This document shows, one piece after another, positions 4,739 to 5,803 of a DNA stretch of 5,803 bases (positions are counted from its first letter, which is position 1; the number at the start of each line of letters is the position of its first letter). The notes beneath the pieces are model-generated. The model was given only the letters and a program-made list of their open reading frames with translations, did no database searches and was not told the origin of the DNA. A program made the position numbers and the translations under genes. Source of the stretch: an uncultured Lachnospiraceae bacterium (GTDB taxonomy: Bacteria > Bacillota > Clostridia > Lachnospirales > Lachnospiraceae); NCBI GenBank assembly GCA_905209865.1, contig CAJLUP010000107.1, positions 1 to 5,803 on the forward strand. Reading direction: 5' to 3'.

Positions 4739-5803
4739 CTATCCGAAGAACTTAGACCAATATCCCTGCACAAAGATAAATAACACGATCAGCGGAAGGA
4801 TATATGACACATAGATCCGTGACCATTTCGGGAATTTAATTCCCTCTCCTGCATTGGCTTCCTTACGGAAATTCTTCCATCCCCAGCCGTAGCGGCTTGT
4901 ACAAAATACCAAATATACAAGGCTTCCAAGCGGAAGGAGATTATTGCTGACGATAAAGTCTTCCAAATCAAGGATTGTACTTCCTGCACCGAGGGGCTGG
5001 AATCCGCTAAGCAGATTAAATCCAAATACACACGGAAGAGAAAGTAAAATGATCGCGACCAGATTCACCGCCACCGCTTTTCCTCTTGAACATCCCGTCA
5101 GATCCATTGCAAATGAAATGATATTTTCAAATACCGCAATGATCGTCGATGCCGCCGCAAACAACATGCAGAGGAAAAAGATGCTTCCCCAAATTCTGCC
5201 GCCTGCCATAGCGTTAAATATATTCGGTAATGTAATAAAAATAAGATTCGGACCACTGTCCGGATTTACCCCAAAAGCAAAACATGCCGGGAAAATAATA
5301 AATCCTGAAAGAAGCGCCACACATGTATCAAGAATCGTTACGCAGACTGCTTCTCCTGTCAGACTTCTGGAACGATCTATGTAACTTCCAAAAATTGCAA
5401 TGGCTCCGATTCCGAGACTCAACGTAAAGAACGATTGCCCCATTGCCGCAAACACAACTTCCATCAATCCCGCTTCTTTTACTTTTGCAAAATCAGGAAC
5501 AAGATAAAATGCCAGTCCTTCTCCGGCGCCTGAAAGTGTAACAGAGCGCACCGCAAGAACGATCATAAGCGCAAGAAGCATCAGCATCATAACTTTTGTG
5601 ATTTTCTCCACGCCTTTCTGAAGTCCGATACGACAGATAGCAAAACAAAGCGCTACAACAATAATCATGCAGACAGTCATAATTCCCGGCTGACCCATCA
5701 GCGTACCAAATTCCTTTTCGATCCCTGCTGAATCCAGGCCTTTAAAACCTCCTGCCGCCATTTTAACAAGATACAGAAGCAGCCATCCTCCGATCGTTGT
5801 ATA
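4739..5803 (-). CDS. Sodium-coupled amino acid symporter, NSS/SNF (LeuT-like) family, C-terminal 354 residues (cut by the right edge)
   Basis: Inner-membrane transporter that moves an amino acid or related amine into the cell with sodium. The frame is open to the window edge, so the ATG at 5761 is internal: upstream codons read YTTIGGWLLLYLVK, matching transmembrane helix 3 of the family. Residues here are numbered from that first visible codon. Helix 6 reads AAMGQSFFTLSLGIGA (119-134), very close to the FFTLSLGFGA of LeuT. Helix 7 carries Asp159 and the FIIFPACFAFG end (168-178). Helix 8 has FAAASTIIAVFENI (215-228), where Ser219 and Thr220 fit the second sodium site. The last hydrophobic helix is IYVSYILPLIVLFIFVQGYW (330-349) and the protein ends five residues later, suggesting the 11-helix form seen in bacterial members such as Tyt1. 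Helices 1 and 2, with the first sodium site, are outside the window. It ends with TAG at 4739 and converges on the ABC operon. The substrate is not determinable. Confidence 0.94.
   Translation of the reverse strand, partial: YTTIGGWLLLYLVKMAAGGFKGLDSAGIEKEFGTLMGQPGIMTVCMIIVVALCFAICRIGLQKGVEKITKVMMLMLLALMIVLAVRSVTLSGAGEGLAFYLVPDFAKVKEAGLMEVVFAAMGQSFFTLSLGIGAIAIFGSYIDRSRSLTGEAVCVTILDTCVALLSGFIIFPACFAFGVNPDSGPNLIFITLPNIFNAMAGGRIWGSIFFLCMLFAAASTIIAVFENIISFAMDLTGCSRGKAVAVNLVAIILLSLPCVFGFNLLSGFQPLGAGSTILDLEDFIVSNNLLPLGSLVYLVFCTSRYGWGWKNFRKEANAGEGIKFPKWSRIYVSYILPLIVLFIFVQGYWSKFFG

Noticed and set aside
4944..5384. Plus-strand open frame of 146 codons opposite the NSS transporter gene
   Set aside because: It is a shadow of a well-conserved membrane protein on the minus strand; low-complexity composition, no supporting signals.

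Overview
The window carries six protein-coding genes, two of them cut by the window edges, and looks like an ordinary chromosomal stretch of a low-to-moderate G+C Firmicute, most likely of the Clostridia (Lachnospiraceae-like). This rests on AGGAG-type ribosome sites before nearly every start, an Asd with the PNCSIQ active-site motif, the QueH type of epoxyqueuosine reductase, T-rich terminators and short AT-rich gaps. The taxonomic placement is an inference from gene style, not from a search.

Left part (1-2887), all on the minus strand and read from right to left: queH (last step of queuosine synthesis in tRNA), argH (last step of arginine synthesis) and the first 222 codons of asd (aspartate-semialdehyde dehydrogenase, the entry to lysine, threonine, methionine and diaminopimelate). 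I see no terminator in the 96-base queH-argH gap or the 86-base argH-asd gap, so read-through is possible. argH, however, has its own plausible promoter with a 22-base imperfect palindrome filling the spacer. argH and asd both serve aspartate-linked amino acid synthesis; queH has no obvious metabolic link to them.

Middle (2888-4634): a 180-base divergent intergenic region with possible back-to-back promoters, then a tightly coupled plus-strand pair. The pair is an ATP-binding protein and an inner-membrane permease of the nitrate/sulfonate/taurine (NitT/TauT, SsuBC-like) ABC importer class, overlapping by 8 bases. No substrate-binding protein lies in the window, so the substrate cannot be named.

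Right part (4635-5803): a strong two-way terminator with a perfect 17-base-pair stem sits between the permease gene and a converging minus-strand gene. That gene encodes the last 354 residues of a sodium-coupled amino acid transporter of the NSS (SNF, LeuT-like) family and runs off the right edge.

I found no RNA genes, CRISPR arrays, insertion sequences, phage genes or clear riboswitches, and nothing that amounts to a new biological system. The points most worth a second look are the argH operator-like palindrome, the ABC importer lacking a binding protein, and the ion- and substrate-site residues of the NSS transporter.
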